In this document: piece after piece, positions 32,571 to 45,380 of the stretch
Layout: each line of letters starts with the position of its first letter
How positions within the stretch are numbered: position 1 is the first letter of the stretch
Source of the DNA: Telopea speciosissima
Taxonomy: Eukaryota; Streptophyta; Magnoliopsida; Proteales; Proteaceae
DNA length: 64,000 bases
Direction: 5' to 3'
Assembly: GCF_018873765.1 (NCBI RefSeq)
Contig: NC_057916.1
Coordinates: 12,046,001 to 12,110,000 of the forward strand
Translations under genes and position numbers: made by a program
The notes under the pieces: generated by a model
The model's database searches: none
What the model was told of the DNA's origin: nothing
Seen by the model: the letters and a program-made list of their open reading frames with translations, nothing else

Positions 32571-33990
32571 TATAGGTCAGGCGTGGGGCTGGAAACCATC
32601 CCTAAAATGCAAGCCCACTCCAGCCCCAAATCCAGGTGGGCTCCAAGAGTTTTGCTTTGGGTCAATGTTGATCCTTGGCCCAATACGCAATGCAAATTTA
32701 AGTAAACGTCACCACCATGGTGACACCTATATTTTCTCAAATTTACTAGTTTCGGTCCAAGGGGCCAATCCCAGAACCGTCCCATTTAATCAAACGGTTT
32801 TAAAATTAAAATTAATGTAAAATGATAGTTCCAACATGCCAATTAGGAAAATCCAAACCATTGAATGAGAAAAAGGACCCATATTTTGGTCATGTGTCAT
32901 ATTTACGGGTCTAATTTAATTTATATTTACTGTTTAACACTGAAATTTGGGCCCACCTAACTTGCCACATATATAGCAGATAATACCGCACTTAATTACT
33001 GATATGCACTGGGATACAATCCCATTGGACTTCACATAACCACCCCAATATGGATTTTTTTTGGGTGAAAATAAATTTAATCCTTTTTTTTTGTAGTACA
33101 GTAAAAGTGAAAATAAATTTATTTAGAGGAATTGGAAGGATTCATGAATGCCAAACATTGATCTTGAATTCATGGATCGAAATTGAGCCAAAGTTTTTGA
33201 ATCATTATCTCCTCCAATTCGTTGTCTGCTCCAATTTCCTCCAATTCCTCACATAGGAGTGGAAATGACCACCCTACCCCTTGCTCGAACACACTGCCCA
33301 AGATGGGGTAGGATGATCATTTCCACTCCTATATGAGGAATTGGAGAAAATTGGAACGGGCAGCGAAATGGAGGTGATAATTATTCCTAAGTTTCCTGCT
33401 CGTAATAGGCACTACCCTCCTTCTTGGATAGGTAAGTTTTATCATTAACTCCTACCTCTATTGTACGAATTAAAAATTATTTTTTCCCATCTCCATTGAA
33501 ACGCCGGATGTCATGACTTAAGATGTTCTCTTCTCTATGGGTGAAGTTCACTCATTTTTTCTTTATTTAATTTCACTTTTGCAATAAACTGTTTTATTTC
33601 ATTTAAATGCTAATAAAATAAATATATAAAAAATATTTCCTTGTCATTCTTAAAGAAAAAACTATTCACTTTTGTTATTTTCAAATAAAAGTAAGCACAA
33701 CCTATAAGGGTATGTGCCGCCACATTGTAAAAATAATCCTCTATACAAGGATAACTCTCCTCCCTTGATGGGGGGGGGGGGTTGTAAAATGAGAAACTTC
33801 ATGTAAGGACTAGGGAGTTAATATACAAAAGGAAGAATTTATATTGAAAAAAAGGAAAGTTACACAGTATACACAAGACACTGAATTTACAATCTTAGAC
33901 GTCAAAGTGCTGGAGCTCCTCTTTGATATAGATTCCAATCGTACGACAACAGAGAGCACTTGCTGGTAAACGAGTATAATGCAATAGATC
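32571..33990. repeat. Right copy of about 1.4-kb direct repeat flanking the sHSP array
   Basis: Matches 23063-24468 (see that entry), with an extra foldback insertion at about 33201-33384. Sequence upstream (32481-32570) matches 19345-19440, so the repeat unit is longer than the shared left copy. No gene seen. Confidence 0.8.
33201..33384. mobile_element. Foldback insertion within the right flanking repeat
   Basis: ATCATTATCTCCTCC at the left is inverted as GGAGGTGATAATTAT at the right, with inner arms GGAGTGGAAATGACC / GATCATTTCCACTCC. The left flanking repeat lacks it, so it inserted after duplication. Confidence 0.7.
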
Positions 33991-34315
33991 TGCACCGACC
34001 ATGAGATGGGTCCCAACCCAAAGATCGACTTTGTTATAAACATATATATCTATAATCCTAATTATATGATCACAATCGTTAGGGGGAAAAAAAAATATTA
34101 GAGAAAAGCTCCAAAATAAACTATAGATCGGACGGCTATGGATTGCTTGATCATTCTAACATTTGGCTGCAATCTTTGAGGTGGGACCTATTCAATAGTA
34201 GCCTATATAATCCAATGAACATGAAACACGTGGCAAAAGTATGGCACCCCTAAACTATTTTACAAGAAATTTGGTTTAAGCCACTTCATTTTCTTTTTAA
34301 AATGTTCCCCAAAGA
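33991..34315. other. Spacer between repeat and bHLH 3' end
   Basis: AT-rich; would contain the bHLH 3' untranslated region on the minus strand. No other signal recognised. Confidence 0.4.
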
Positions 34316-36203
34316 CTAAAATTCTGGCTCTGGTTTTGTGTTCAAATATGGTGATTGCGACTCTTCTCTGTTCTGATACATCAGCTTCAGCTTCTGACTT
34401 AACATCTCACATTCCAATCTCTGAGTTTCTTTCACCTGTTGAATCACAAGTGAAGGGAAGAAATATTAGATGAAAGAGAAATAAAATTGATATTACGAAT
34501 TATAAAGTTATAGTTTTACATCGTTTTATTCATGTCCTTAGACGATTGCTCTGATATCATATTAAAGAAAATAGAATAGATCACAAAATACTATTTATAG
34601 ATCCCAACGGAAGAGGTTAAGCTATTAGGTTGGGATCCCAATGATATTTTGTGGGCTTACCCACTTTTATTATATTTGATATAGTATCAATCTTTAAGTG
34701 GTATTTTGTGAACTATCCCACTTTATTTAACAAATCAGGTTTGAATTATGTGACGTGCGACTCCTGCTGGCCTAGAAATCTAAGTTGTTTTGTTTCCAAT
34801 GGTAAGATCTAGACTAATTAATCATGGACCCAGTTTCTCTTTAACCCATATAGTGAAAAGAGAATCTTCTCATCCATGGAATCTGACCCTTTGATTGGAT
34901 TAGAGAAATGTATTTTGGACCTTAAACAATAGGGGCTGAGAGTTAAGTGATGACATCTACTCTTCCTTAAATCATAACATCCAATCATCATCGCTCTTCA
35001 CCTACAGTGTGAAGAAAAACTAAATCCTCAGGACAAGATTGAACATACTTCTTGGAACATGATACTAGTAGGACCTTAAGGTTTCATGTTCTATTTCACT
35101 CTCTGGTGGGGGTTCTTTGTTCTTTTCATTCCAAGTAAGAGCTTAAAAAATCTAGAAATGTTTTTCAAACTCAATAGGTTTATAATTGGGTTGAGATCAC
35201 CAACCCTAACCCAACCTACAAGCTACTAATTGGATTGATGGGTTTTTTTTTTTTTTTTAAATTTTATGTTTTTTTAGGGGTGAGGGTGGTTATGAAGTAG
35301 CAGTATACACTGAATGATTTAAGGATGAAATGTCTTTGTTGCTTGCTTAAATAAGATTAAAACAACTGGAATTAAAATTTAATAAGGTAATAATAATAAT
35401 AATAATAATTAATGACAGGAAGAGAAGAATTAATTTTGACCTGAAGATGGAGATTGTAGAAAACCCTTTCACCATAAGAAGTAATAGCTGAAGCACTGAG
35501 GACATAAATCCCAACTTCTTCCAAAACTAATAAAACCTCAGAAAGAGGGATAGTTTTGGCTTTCAATGCACAAATCTGAATCACAACTTCCCTATCATCG
35601 AGTTGACTCGCCGCTACACTCGGCATAGAAACTCGGTCGCCACCTCCACCACCACCGGCAGTTTTCCCCTGTTTCATGGAATCTCCTTGCTTGTAGATAC
35701 TTGATAAAATCTCTTCTTTCTTTTGTGTTAACTTCTGGACATGTTTTTGCAATTCTGGTATATACATGAGTGCACAAGAAACAGTTGCTGGGATACTCAA
35801 TTTCTTCTGCAATAACCACACACTTCATTAATTAATTTAATTAATTAATGACAAGAACTTATATATACAGAGGAGGAGAGACTGATTAATTAAAAATATG
35901 ATCAATAATAAATACCTTTCTATCAGTTTCTGGAAGTAGAGATTGGAGATCTGTGTATAAATCATTCAATCTTTTTCGACGATCGCGTTCACTTGCGTTG
36001 TGGCTTAATTTTTTGGTACTGGAAGGAGGACCATCAAAATCCATCTGTTGCTGTGAAGAAGGAAACTGAAGGAATGATTCTGAAGTTTCTGGTTCTTTGT
36101 AATTGCAGCTCATGAAAGCTTCATTATTGTGTTTATGGGCTGTGGGATCATGATCTAATCTTGATAAATCAAAGGTTGGAAATGGAGTAGAATTAGCCAA
36201 CAT
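34316..36203 (-). CDS. bHLH transcription factor, subgroup Ib-like
   Basis: Nuclear DNA-binding regulator. Exons 35916-36203, 35441-35806 and 34316-34435 join in frame to 257 residues. The basic region HNASERDRRKRLNDLYTDL has the His-Glu-Arg residues expected for E-box binding; helix 2 follows as KKLSIPATVSCALMYIPEL. The intron between ETDRK and KKLS falls in the loop, as in subgroup Ib genes. The C-terminal part (DREVVIQICALKAKTIPLS to FYNLHLQ) resembles the ACT-like region of the ORG2/ORG3, bHLH38/39/100/101 group, which regulates iron-deficiency responses in Arabidopsis. A Gly-rich stretch precedes it. The iron role is inferred from family only; I would not assign a specific member. Confidence 0.85.
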
Positions 36204-36239
36204 TTTGGTTTTGTTGGGAACTCTACTGCTGCTACTACT

Positions 36240-39200
36240 CCAGTCTTTCAGAAAGGGGGGGGAAGTGTTGTTTGGCCTTCAAGGGTTTTTATAGAATTTT
36301 CATATATAGATAGATGCTTTCCATTGTTAATAAGAATAATTTACAGGGCAGATGATGAAGTGGGTAATTGAGATTTAGACCTTTAATGTATTCTTTTATA
36401 AAGATTCAACCAAACTATGTTTGTTTATTAGAGTGAGATTATCAGAAAACAACTAATTTAGTTTAGATTACTGAGACCCTTAATAAATGGTTTACTCTAA
36501 AGCATCAGAAGCCACTAGGGCTTCGACGCGTAAGCCAAAATCTGATGTGGCCTTCTCCAAATTTTCTTACCCTTTTTGCACTTTCCTTTTAAACCTTGGC
36601 ATCAGGTATAGGATTGGTCTCCATCGATTCCAGGGGCCTCACAATCACTAGTCAATATGCTTTTCTCTTAAGCCTTTCATCGTTCATGGTTCGATGTTCT
36701 GGTGTCCTAGGCGTGTAGAGGAACCATACCAATCTATCCTGAACTTCGTGGTTAAACTCTACTGCAGTGATGATATTGCAGGGGAGGTCCTGTGGAAAAA
36801 TAGCTTGGCACCAGGATGATGAAAAGCTTAACACCTCTCATTCTTTTTTGATTCGGATTTGAAATTGTTCGTAATTAATCATAATCGATTGGACTCAACC
36901 TAACTCGGTCGAAGACAACTATTTACTCAGTTGGTTAGTAGCCTAGAGTGCCCCACTTTCAAGTAGTTGTAGTCAAAGTCCCATGGGGCAACCCCCCACC
37001 CCACCAAAAAAAAAAAAAAGAAGAGCTAATTCAATCACTCAATATGCATAGAATTGTGTACTATCACCCTCTCACATAGGGGTTTTTTTTTTCTTGATTA
37101 TGTAGACCTACGTGAATAATACTATTCTCAACGCTACTATTGGTGTGACATGGAAGATTCCCCCCTATATTGACATCGTGGAGAACCCCCTCCTAAGAAA
37201 ATATAAACCTAGAGTGAATGATAATTCCAAAATCCATATATAAAGGATTTGAAAAATATTGCTACACTGGATTTGCACAGATTCCTTTATACCACCACCC
37301 TTATATAATAAAAAGCGGGATACACATTGAAATTTCTCTCTATTATTCTGACTATGTGGACCCTATGTAGACCCATATAAATGATACTATTTCCAACTCC
37401 TCATTGGTTGCAGTGTGTAGATTCATTCATACACTGCCCTTATAGTAAACCCTCCCCTATAAGGGATTTTGAGTGTATAAGTGATTTGTTTACCCAACGA
37501 CCATTGAGAGATTCTCGTGGTTGACTAGGTTTTCTCACCTGGTTCCCTTATTTGGTTTGTTTTGAATTCACAGTTATTATAATTTCTTTCTATAAATATC
37601 ACACTCTCACTTCAACGTGTAGCTTAAGATATCACCTTAATTAATACCTAATTCATAGTTCATAATTAAAATTGAGAGCTACATTTTGTCACTATTCCAA
37701 GAAGTCAACTAAAAAAAAGTCTTAGAAAACTTAGTGAAATTTGAGAACCATCCGCGTGGTAGATGAGGTGGCATCCTAAAAACGTCTCCACGTGTTTTCA
37801 TTTGACTTTATTATTAATGAGAATAACTTCTTGTCACCAAAGTGGTGCATGAACAGGTTGGAATCATATTTTTTTGTCCCTTGTTTTATTCTTAAAAATT
37901 ATTTAATGTAAGGATAAAAATGAGTTTTTAAATAATTGAAAGTTATTTAATGCAGCTTTTATGTGAAATGACAGTAATTACCCTTATCGAAAAAAATAAT
38001 GTATAGTATTAGAATGCCAGAAAAGAAAAAAATAATGTATAGTATTAGCATGCCAGAAAAGAAAATTTTCAATCTTGATGTAACCAACCTTGATTACAGT
38101 AAGATTTTCCCTTTATTAATAAAAGAACCCAGCGCATGCACCTAAAAAAAAGACCCCACGTGCTTTCATTATCACATTTTAGCCAATTTATTTAAACTTT
38201 TTTATACATTTCACGCTATCCATCTGTTATAGGGGGGCCATTAACACAACCATGAGAGATTATGATTTAATTTGATGAATTAGAAAGAAAAAAAAAAAAG
38301 ATTCCCACGATGTCGGACTCAATGAGCCGTGAGGTTACCACTCACACTCTTTCTCCTCAGACAAAATATAGAGACATTTTACTGAGCGAATCCATCTCTT
38401 ACCTTTTCATTGGTGCGGTTTCTACTCTTGCATCGTGGGAAACCTTTGCCTGATGAAATATAGTGCCTTAAATTGTTATTTTTTAACACATTAGCTTTCC
38501 TACCCGACCTAGTTCTCCCACTCTGCTCGAGTGAGGTCCACCCCTCTTATTACAGGCACTGGGGGAACTGGGCCGAACAGGAAACTGGAGGGGACAAAGA
38601 TCCAAAGTGGGTCATGGGTTCTAGGCACATCCCAATCTGATTCAGATTTGTTGTTAAGGAGTAACATATCATGTGAGAGGGAACCCTAATATGAAACTTT
38701 TCTTCCAAATATATTAGTATATTAATCTTCCTCAAAGGAAACAGGACATGGGGGTTAAAATGTCCAGGTTATGTAGTAGAGGAATAAGGGGACAGAATAC
38801 TAGAATATGCGAAGCCTCATTGACCCCCTGTATCCAGATTAAAGCCTTAATTATATTTTAAGCTTAATCACTTAAATCTTTCTTCTAATTGATTTTATTT
38901 CTTTTTTTTTTTTACAAATTTTTATATTTTTATCGATAATAAACCTCCCGTAGATGCAAATCTTGGGTTTTTTTTTTTTGTTTTCTTTTGGGGAAGGGGC
39001 GATGGTAGCAAGGACCACTTTTCACAAGACAAATTTCAACCCGATACGAGTAAAATAAGTGGCAATTTTAATCATTAAACAACTCTAAGGGTGCAAGATG
39101 ATGCATAGGTGTCTCATTACATGAAAGGGTATATAATTGAATATTAGTCGGAATTTGACATGTCACCTTATTATTGGTGAAGCCTGATTTCAATCTAATA

Positions 39201-39275
39201 TAGGTACTATTTCATTTCCCCAATTCCGAGAATTAGGGTTTCTCTATATAGGAGTGATCTCGTAAGGAGACGTGT

Positions 39276-39327
<52 letters not shown>

Positions 39328-40166
39328 ATTTGTAATTTCTTCTACAAAATAGTGGAAACTTTGGTTTATCATTTAGTCGTGGACACAGTCCATCTTGGGT
39401 GAGCCATGTAAATCATTGGTTTTTCTACTACCTTATTAGTTTGTAATACATCTATACAATTATCCATTACCTCACTGATTAAAATTGCCACATCACCTGC
39501 CATGTGGCAAAAATTTTAGTGCCGATCTGAAGATACCATTTTGAGTTACCCATAGGCTTCACAAGAGTGGTAGGGCACCATCAACCACCATCCATAAATA
39601 ACTTAAAACTTTCTTTCAATTTTAGATGAAATTATAGATTAATTAGAGTAGAAATTAGGAAAATCCTGGTCCCATCTAGTTGGACCACCATCTGGCCCAG
39701 TTTATGGAAGTCCATTATCATCAACATGAAATGAAATGAGATGATATGACATGAAATGAAATTAAATCACAGTTTTCCTGTGAAGTATGGACCTAAATTT
39801 ACTGTAGTTATATATTAAATTGAATTTAGATAAAAGAATTAAGATGCTTTCATTGGTTTTAGGTAAAATAGGAAGCCATTTTAAATATTCCACAACACAA
39901 AATGACCAAAATAAATAAATAAATAAATGGGGACCATAACATAATATTCAAAGTGATGTAATGAGATATATATTTATTTCTTTCTTTCTCTTCCTCCCTT
40001 CTTTCCATTTTTTTTAAATAAAATGAGTGATGGAAGTTTGAGAGAAAGCTGTTATGGATATGGAGAGTTCTGATGGTGCCCTCATAAGGATTGTTCCTTT
40101 TGGGTCAAAATCATTAGATTGGAGTTCTTTGTCTTTGGGATTGATTAGGCTCATTGAGGGTTCATA
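36240..40166. other. Intergenic, bHLH upstream and MITE debris
   Basis: Contains the bHLH promoter, CATCGTGG-family blocks at about 37060-37195, 37310-37450 and 38300-38450, and a CTGCTCGAGTGAGGTCC foldback fragment at about 38500-38600. A 32-bp direct duplication with AATGTATAGTATTAG lies near 37998-38060. No gene recognised. Confidence 0.5.
39271..39325. repeat. (GT)n microsatellite
   Basis: About 50 bp of GT dinucleotides with two interruptions near the start. Confidence 0.95.
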
Positions 40167-40335
40167 GAATTTAGCTCGTCTCCAGGGAGCCCAGCACGCC
40201 CAGGGTGCTGCCAGCCGTTGGGCTGTGCCGCACACATCCCTAGGCATGCGCCGAGATGTGTGCGGCATAGCTCAGCCGCTGGATGCCCTATAGCAGCACC
40301 CTGAGTGCTAGGCTCCTTGGAGACGATCCTGATCC
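40167..40335. mobile_element. GC-rich foldback MITE with exact 9-bp duplication
   Basis: It is 169 bp with long inverted arms (TCGTCTCCAGGGAGCCCAGC; right arm complement GCTAGGCTCCTTGGAGACGA). GGGTTCATA flanks it at 40158-40166 and 40336-40344. Markedly more GC-rich than the surroundings. The duplication length suggests a Mutator-like origin. Confidence 0.87.
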
Positions 40336-40482
40336 GGGTTCATAACCATTGAGTGCATTCACCAAGTGATCTATAAAGTCTTAAATTTTCAAGTGTTTAT
40401 TGAGGCAATGTTTGATATATATTCTTCGTATACAATGTTGATCTTAAACTTCTGGAGCAATTATTTATTTAACTCATTTTAA

Positions 40483-40648
40483 GGGAGAAAGTTCTCTTTC
40501 TAGGAGTGTGGCCTACGCCAGCACTCCCATGAGTCTATCTCCCTCCTCCCCATATGAAAAGACACCTCTACCCCCTTGTTTTGAGGAGAGAGATCGACAC
40601 ATAGGAGTGTTGGCATAGGCCACACTCTCGGACGGAAAGCTAATTCCC
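40483..40648. mobile_element. Foldback MITE of the GGGAGAAAGTTCTCT family
   Basis: It is 166 bp and closely related to 31923-32091. The flanks TCATTTTAA and TCATTTTTA match at eight of nine positions. Confidence 0.85.
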
Positions 40649-41560
40649 TCATTTTTATTACATCTTGTCATCTCAATATTTTATGGGTTCCCCCTCTAAA
40701 TCATTGATGCAGTAGAAGATAGGTGTGGTAGATATTGTTTTAGTACGAACGACGCTCAAATCCACAAGGTAGAAGACAGGCGAAAATGTCAAATTTCCAT
40801 TTAAGGGGACATACTCTTACCTAAGGGATGATAAGACAGAATAATCTAAGAGATGGCCATACTGTGAATTGGTTGGTCTGATTTTTCAATCTCCAATTAT
40901 ATTTAGGTAGTAGCCTAAGAAAAAAATTTAAAAAAAATAAAATTGATTTTGTGCATCTAGTAGACTAGTACTTGGTCCTCGTGTGAAATATTAATAAAGG
41001 ATTAATCCAAAATTATAATAAAGAGTTAATAACAACGGCACGCCATGTGGTGGTTGGCTGACAATAACTTAAACTCTTCAAAGAATGGGATATTTCATCA
41101 TTAATTGCCATTGGTTATGAAAATCTACAGGAAAATTAATTTAATGGGCAGGTGAATCCAAAGATTGTCCCCTACTCTTATATAAAGTTTTAGATAAAAG
41201 ATTCACAAAAAAAAAAAAAAATTAGATAAAAGAGAGTGCACAAGTGGTACAAGCAAATATATCAATACACGAGAGGGTATATGGTTGAATCTAAGTCTGA
41301 AATTTGACACGTGGTCAATCTATAATAATTTCTAGATATTTATTCAATCCAGATTTTCATATTACCCTTCTCAAAAGTTCTTTAGTTAAGGGGAAAAAAG
41401 GATTTTAAAATAATTTTAAAAATAATTTGTCTTAATGACATTATTAAGAGCCGCCATTGTCTTGCACATTATTGGAGTCCCAATGACAATATTTGCCCTC
41501 ATTGGAAAAAAAATGTATTAAAGTAAAAAGAAAAAAAAAATCAACATAAGAGATTCCTTC

Positions 41561-41818
41561 TAGGGGTGTAAATGAAGAGCCGAAAGCCGTTTTCGAATCC
41601 ATGTCCGTATCCGTTTAGCACTATCCGAATCCGTCTGAAAGCTAAACGGATGCGGATACGGATAGGCTATTGCTATCCGAAAAGCTATATTTACATGTAA
41701 ACGGATAAAATATCCGATCCGTATCCGTTTAGCACTATCCGAATCCGTCCGATAGCTAATCGGATGCGGATGCGGATATAGCACTATCCGAGCCGAATCC
41801 GATCCGTTTACATCCCTA
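41561..41818. mobile_element. hAT-type MITE, copy 3 (opposite orientation)
   Basis: It is 258 bp, opening TAGGGGTGTAAAT and closing GTTTACATCCCTA. An exact 8-bp duplication, ATTCCTTC, lies at 41553-41560 and 41819-41826. Same internal CGGATACGGAT motifs as copies 1 and 2. Confidence 0.9.
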
Positions 41819-41949
41819 ATTCCTTCCATCAATGATAAAATAGGGCTGGTTTTGGTATTTCTATTGGGGTTTATCCGATGGTTTTGTGTGTGACAATGCA
41901 CAAAATCTTTTGCCGAGATATACTATTGTTATTTCTTTGAATCCTCCAA

Positions 41950-42565
41950 CCTAAGGGTTTTAGTGGCCTAGGTTGGGCCAGGTTTTTTAAAACCCTAACC
42001 CAAGCGTAAGTTCTCTTAACTCGGCACAAGCCTAGCCTAGTCATAGGTCGAGCTCGGATTTATCAGCCCGGCCCTAATTGACCATGATTGGGATTGGCTG
42101 GGTCGGGTTGGCCCTGATTGACCATGTCAGCCCTTAATTTTTGCCACTTCAAAGCCGGATTAGCCTGATTGACCTTGGATGCCCTGTACTTTACCATTTA
42201 TGTCCCTATATGTGCTAAAAAAATAGGTAGAAACACTTATCATTCTTAAACAATAGGTTTTTTTTTTAGGATTCTTAAACAATATTGTTAACCCTGGTAT
42301 AATATACAAAAAAAAAACATAGACTCTTAAAGAGTTTGAATGTTGTGGATAGATTAACCAATAAAGAGTGTGGGTGATGAGTGTATATATTTATAATTTA
42401 TTTATATACATTATATATAAGGTTGGGCTGGACTAGGCTAAGCCATAACTGGTTTTGGGCTTAAAATTCCAGTCCAAACCCGCCCTATGGGCTGAAAAGC
42501 TCAACGCAAGCCCTGTTCGGACTCAGGCAGATTCGGGTTGGTCAGACCAAATTGACACCCCTAAA
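41950..42565. repeat. GGGC/GGCC-rich dispersed repeat
   Basis: It begins GGTTGGGCCAGG with AAAACCCTAACCCAAGC and ends near CCAAATTGACACCCCTAAA. Internally AT-rich. Related to 47890-48410 and in texture to 755-870 and 46310-46390. Possibly a MITE family ending in ACCCCTA, but I could not confirm target duplications. Confidence 0.45.
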
Positions 42566-43805
42566 TTCCATCCACACACTTTTCAAACAAACAAAAAAGA
42601 GAGATATTGTTTTTATTTATTGCTTATCCTACTTTATTATTAAATACAAATTTCTAAAAAGATGGGTGACTGAAAATAGAAAGGAATATGTCAGTAATGG
42701 GTAGGTATATGATTGTATCTAAGTATGAATATTGATTTCCCCACCCAAAAAAAAATTTATTGATTTTTATCAAAAAAAAAAAAAAAAAGTCTAAAATTTG
42801 ATACATGGCAAATCTAGGCAATTTTTTAGATACCCATATGATCAAGATTACCATTTTATCATTCCATGTAGCAAAACATGGTGTTAGAAAAACTTTATCT
42901 ATTATTATTTGAATTTTAGACTTAAAGGGGGGATGGAATGATCACCCTACCCCTGCTAAACACTCTACTCGAGTGGAGTCCAACACTCCCCTATTAGAAG
43001 AACTGAGGAACTGAGGAACTGAGGAACTGAGGAACTAGGCCGTGCTGGGAAGTGGAGGAGATAATTTTCCATTAGATGAGTGTAAGAAATTTATCTTATT
43101 ATTATTAAATTATAATTTGTTTTATTATTATTGTTATGCTTTTCTGTTATGTAAGCACTGGTGACAGAAAAATTTTCCATTTCGAAGGCCGTGAATGTGC
43201 CAAGTGTCAAAACAAACCAGTTGGAGTAATTAGGGGGAAAACAGGAAAAAGAGGATAAAAACAAATCAGTAGGTAATGAATGCCAGATCACCAAACAAAC
43301 CAATCACATCCAAAGCTCCAATGGTGCTGGAGCTGTGGAACTGTCCATTCTCCATTTTTCATTTCCAGTTATTTATTGATATTTGATGACCATTTGAAAA
43401 GGAAGAATAGACTTGGAGGGGTACGTGTAGTAGTTAGGTTGTTTTTTTTTTTTTTACTTCGAAGCTGTGGGATTGTTTTTTGATAAGGAAACTGTAGGAC
43501 TTTTGAGCAGCAGATCTAGAGTCACTTGCTTAGATCTTTTCCTTCTTCTTTTATTTATTGTGTACAGTACGATACTAGCAATGAAGAACTTTTTTCTCAT
43601 AAAAAAAATAAAAGAATTTTTAATGTAAAAATATGTTTTTAGCAATAAGTTTTCTTCCATTGGGTGGTGACTGGTGATGTTTTAGTTCTAGGGTTCACAG
43701 ATCTTTGTAGAGTTTTAGTATATTTTTCAAAATACCCTCTTGATATCCTCGCATGCATTTGAAGCCCCCACAATGAATGAGGGAAATTCCATCTTATTTT
43801 TTTAT
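42566..43805. other. Intergenic, no gene recognised
   Basis: Includes a CTCGAGTGGAGTCC foldback-related block at about 42935-43065, with a short GGAACTGA tandem repeat at 43006-43036. No supported gene. Confidence 0.45.
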
Positions 43806-44131
43806 GGGAAAATGCTCTCTACATTGGGGGAACAGGATGTGCCCAGACACATGGGGTTAGGCGAAATGATAGACCCGCCTCCCTGAATGACTGAAATGGC
43901 CATCTTGTCCCACCCCATGTGTCTAGGTGTAGCCTGCACCCCCATCTGCTCCGAGCCCAAATCATGTCCTTGTACAAATATCGTCCATGGCTCTCTAGAG
44001 ACATTCACATGGAATCCACTGTGGGACCCACATGAGTGGATTCCATGAAAGTGGCCTTGGAGGGCCTTGGACGATAGTTGTACAAGGACACGATCCGGTC
44101 TCATCCGCTCCCAGGTAGAAAACATTGCCCC
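43806..44131. mobile_element. Larger foldback MITE
   Basis: About 326 bp, opening GGGAAAATGCTCTCT and closing GAAAACATTGCCCCC. The arms contain TTGTACAAGGACACGA and its counterpart CATGTCCTTGTACAA. The flanks (T-run plus AT) match at eight of nine positions but are low-complexity. Confidence 0.65.
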
Positions 44132-44639
44132 CTTTTTTATTTATTATTTATATTTTATATATATATAGAGAGATTGAAAATGAAAAAAGAAGCGAAAAAA
44201 AAGTTAACAATTTCATCACAAGTACAAAGCATCCAAAAATGCCATGAAGAAAATGTTCACTTCATTTAGAATCTCTACCTAACCTAATAGTATGTATAAC
44301 ACCGAAAGATCTAACATCCAACAATATATTCCAAGGTCTCTCTCTAGCCCAATTACTTGTCATCAAGACTAATAAATTATAGATCACTTTCTCAAATAAT
44401 TTTCAAAACCCTTTTACACATCTAATTTAAAAGAATTTTTGAAAATAAGAGAAAGGACAATTAAAAGGTGTCAAGTTCTAAATACACCTAATGAAGTGTC
44501 ATTCAGACACTCAGATTGATTAATGAATTTAACTTACACTAAAAAAAAAAACCCCACACCAGCTCCAATAATAGAATAACATGCCAAATAAACAATTTAG
44601 ACTATATTGCCAATAATGATCTATTATTGAATGGATAAA

Positions 44640-44642
<3 letters not shown>

Positions 44643-44686
<44 letters not shown>
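44643..44686. repeat. (CT)n microsatellite
   Basis: About 44 bp of uninterrupted CT dinucleotides. Confidence 0.95.
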
Positions 44687-44691
<5 letters not shown>

Positions 44692-45025
44692 AAAATAGAA
44701 ACTAAAATATCTGGACAAATAAACACTCGAAATGATTTACTGAGATAGACCTTACTTAAATCCAATCCAACTGAAGGTGCCAACTAGTGCGCGCAATTGA
44801 TAAGGGTTTCAGCTGGTGCAAGTTCTTGGGATTGTCTCCCCACCTTCATTTCAAAACAAAAAAAGAATAATAATTCAGCCAACTTCTTTTTAGGTAGGAG
44901 AAAAAATAAAACAAAGACTTAGTATCTAAGCCACCATATGGACATTGAGGAAGTAAATCATATACTAGTTTTGATTAATCTTATTTGTTATGATAAATAA
45001 GCAATTACATAAATAAAAAGTGCTT

Positions 45026-45380
45026 TCTTCATGGTACTATGCCTAGTGAAGTATAACGCTTCACTAATTGACACGTGGCATTACATGGGTTAATCCATGT
45101 GATAGAGGATTAGAAAAACATCTTATTGGTACAATTTCAGCTTAAAATGAATAGAAAAAGTAGCTAAAATTACAATTTCAATTTGTAGTTTATATTCATC
45201 TCCATTTATGGTATTTTGGTAATTTAAGAGAAATATTCCTTGTTTTGGACTAAAATTTGACCATTGAGATGTATGTGAAATCCTTTATCACATGGACTAA
45301 CTCCATGTATTGCCTGCCCCAAATGGCAAATAGTGAAACGTTATATTTCATTAGGTATAGTGACGCTTAGAAGGAACCGC
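45026..45380. mobile_element. MITE with GCCTAGTGAAG / inverted ends
   Basis: The left end ACTATGCCTAGTGAAGTATA is inverted at the right as TATATTTCATTAGGTATAGT. About 340 bp in all. A 3' fragment of the same family lies in a phototropin intron at 7550-7785. Confidence 0.65.

Noticed and set aside
41560-41901. Open frame with repeated YPHPIS/RIRI-like segments, also at 15882 and 21293
   Set aside because: It is the inverted-repeat interior of the hAT-type MITE read by chance, not a protein.
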